A stretch of DNA of 13,202 nt, taken from Sulfurovum sp. Lineage in GTDB: Bacteria; Campylobacterota; Campylobacteria; Campylobacterales; Sulfurovaceae. Under the pieces are notes generated by a model. That model had not been told where the DNA came from. It saw only the letters and a program-made list of their open reading frames with translations, and did not search any database. This document shows, piece after piece, positions 12,503 to 13,202 of the stretch (position 1 is the first letter of the stretch; each line of letters opens with the position of its first letter). The stretch spans positions 1 to 13,202 of the forward strand of contig DQSX01000176.1 in assembly GCA_015663065.1 (NCBI GenBank). Direction: 5' to 3'. Position numbers and translations under genes: made by a program.

Positions 12503-12943
12503 TTATGGACAAATTATAGGTTCAATGTAATTAATATTTATTCTACTCCAGTAGAAATTAAGAATATCATAATTATACCCTTCAATAAGTTCATAAGGTG
12601 ATGTAGGGTACGAATCAAGCTCCATTGAAGGGAGAGTAAAGTCTTGTGATAGCATGATTACCCTTGTTCCTGCAGTATAAAATGTTCCACGATCAAATAT
12701 AGCTCCAGCACCATCATAACGATTATATACAGTATAATTATCAAAACAATACTCCGCTCTGTAGTTATAGCCATCATCATAGCTGTAAACACCCACAGCA
12801 TAACCTAAATGAAGGTCATCAATATCTACTGCATAAGCGGGTGGGGGTGGGATATAACCATCATCTCCACCCCCACCTCCACAACCACTCAAAGCAAACA
12901 CCGCAACACCGGCAACCAATAAACCCGCTAATTTCTTTTTCAT
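12503..12943 (-). CDS. Tyrosine-rich small lipoprotein, function unknown
   Basis: A 146-residue predicted lipoprotein. MKKKLAGLLVAGVAVFALSGC is a textbook lipoprotein signal peptide with C21 lipidated, followed by a flexible GGGGGDDG linker and a proline run (PPPP, 32-35). The mature domain is unusually tyrosine-rich (18 Tyr in 146 residues), with many aromatic/Asp/Asn pairs such as GYNYRAEYCFDNYTVYNRYD (58-77), suggesting a beta-rich extracytoplasmic domain. Two later cysteines (C66, C145) could pair. I recognise no family. Start ATG 12943 is supported by AGGAG (12950-12954) six bases upstream. The 5' coding region contains an 11-bp GC-rich inverted repeat. It seems monocistronic, with 67 bases separating it from the cytochrome gene upstream. 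Confidence 0.82.
   Translation of the reverse strand: MKKKLAGLLVAGVAVFALSGCGGGGGDDGYIPPPPAYAVDIDDLHLGYAVGVYSYDDGYNYRAEYCFDNYTVYNRYDGAGAIFDRGTFYTAGTRVIMLSQDFTLPSMELDSYPTSPYELIEGYNYDILNFYWSRININYIEPIICP
12840..12877. repeat. 11-bp GC-rich inverted repeat inside the lipoprotein coding sequence
   Basis: GGTGGGGGTGG (12840-12850) is the exact reverse complement of CCACCCCCACC (12867-12877), with 16 bases between. The arms encode the Pro-rich and Gly-rich parts of the linker after the lipobox (codons about 22-35), so the mRNA should form a very stable stem just after the signal-peptide coding region. Confidence 0.75.
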
Positions 12944-13010
12944 ATCATTCTCCTAATTATTTTCATATTTGAAGTATATCTTAAAATTGTGTCAAGTTTG
13001 TGAAAATGCT

Positions 13011-13202
13011 TTATTTCCACTTTCTAATTTTATTATGGCAGGAGATACACTCACCCAGTACTTTAGTATAGTTTGAATTCGCAGCGTGTTTACGGTTTTC
13101 TTCTATGCTACTTTTGATTTTGTCAGCGTATTTCAAAATGTTCTTTGACTGCTGTTTAGCGTACACTGCACTGTAATCCATAAAACCTTCAGGAGCAACC
13201 TC
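13011..13202 (-). CDS. C-terminal part of a c-type cytochrome (cytochrome c'-like), 5' end beyond the window
   Basis: The minus strand is open from the right edge to TAA at 13011-13013, encoding 63 residues. The end contains a haem c attachment motif CISCH (coding bases 13035-13049) followed by NKIRKWK and the stop. A single CXXCH a few residues from the C-terminus, preceded by Lys/Ala-rich helical sequence (SKNILKYADKIKSSIEENRK), is the layout of cytochrome c' and c-556 type four-helix cytochromes, periplasmic electron or gas-ligand carriers. The motif is clear; the c' assignment is inferred because most of the protein is outside. It precedes the Tyr-rich lipoprotein gene by 67 bases on the same strand, so the two might share a transcript. 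Confidence 0.75.
   Translation of the reverse strand, partial: EVAPEGFMDYSAVYAKQQSKNILKYADKIKSSIEENRKHAANSNYTKVLGECISCHNKIRKWK

Noticed and set aside
1..13202. Mobile element, CRISPR array, toxin-antitoxin, defence or biosynthetic cluster
   Set aside because: No transposase, integrase, spaced direct repeats or linked unknown multi-gene set was seen; nearly all coding space is housekeeping genes with consistent base composition.

Overview
The window looks like chromosomal DNA of a free-living member of the Campylobacterota (Epsilonproteobacteria), probably close to Sulfurovum or Sulfurimonas. The reasons are moderate-to-low GC, promoters with recognisable -10 but weak -35 boxes, the order alaS-maf-pbp1A (also found in Campylobacter, from memory), and a type I glutamine synthetase with a Phe-for-Tyr change at the adenylylation site like the one I recall for Helicobacter. 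The genus is inference; no rRNA or other phylogenetic marker was compared.

Layout. 1-758 (-): 5' part of an outer-membrane, transporter-like protein that runs off the left edge. 759-1103: intergenic, with a candidate leader mini-ORF on the minus strand and a possible decayed reading frame on the plus strand. 1104-1892 (+): PHP-type histidinol phosphatase, possibly leaderless. 1969-3399 (+): glnA. 3535-3948 (+): small lipoprotein. 3945-12234 (-): a compact six-gene block transcribed as alaS, four-helix membrane protein, maf, bioF-like alpha-oxoamine synthase, pbp1A, CPA1 cation/proton antiporter. 12235-12502: intergenic DNA with two perfect short-loop palindromes. 12503-12943 (-): Tyr-rich lipoprotein. 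13011-13202 (-): C-terminal end of a c-type cytochrome that enters from the right edge.

The six genes of the block are separated by between -1 and +21 bases (one TAATG stop/start overlap, gaps of 1, 5, 14 and 21), so they probably form one operon started from a promoter just upstream of alaS. It combines translation (AlaS), nucleotide hygiene (Maf), a biotin-type PLP enzyme, peptidoglycan synthesis (PBP1A) and ion homeostasis. This is housekeeping content rather than a pathway.

Several likely start codons differ from the longest open frame: glnA (ATG 1969), alaS (ATG 12234), maf (ATG 9108), bioF (ATG 8539) and pbp1A (ATG 7423 or GTG 7417). No mobile element, CRISPR array, tRNA or rRNA was seen. 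I found no convincing new multi-gene system. The most unusual features are a double-palindrome segment lying in frame inside alaS, the perfect palindromes upstream of alaS, and the small-scale architecture of the 759-1103 gap.
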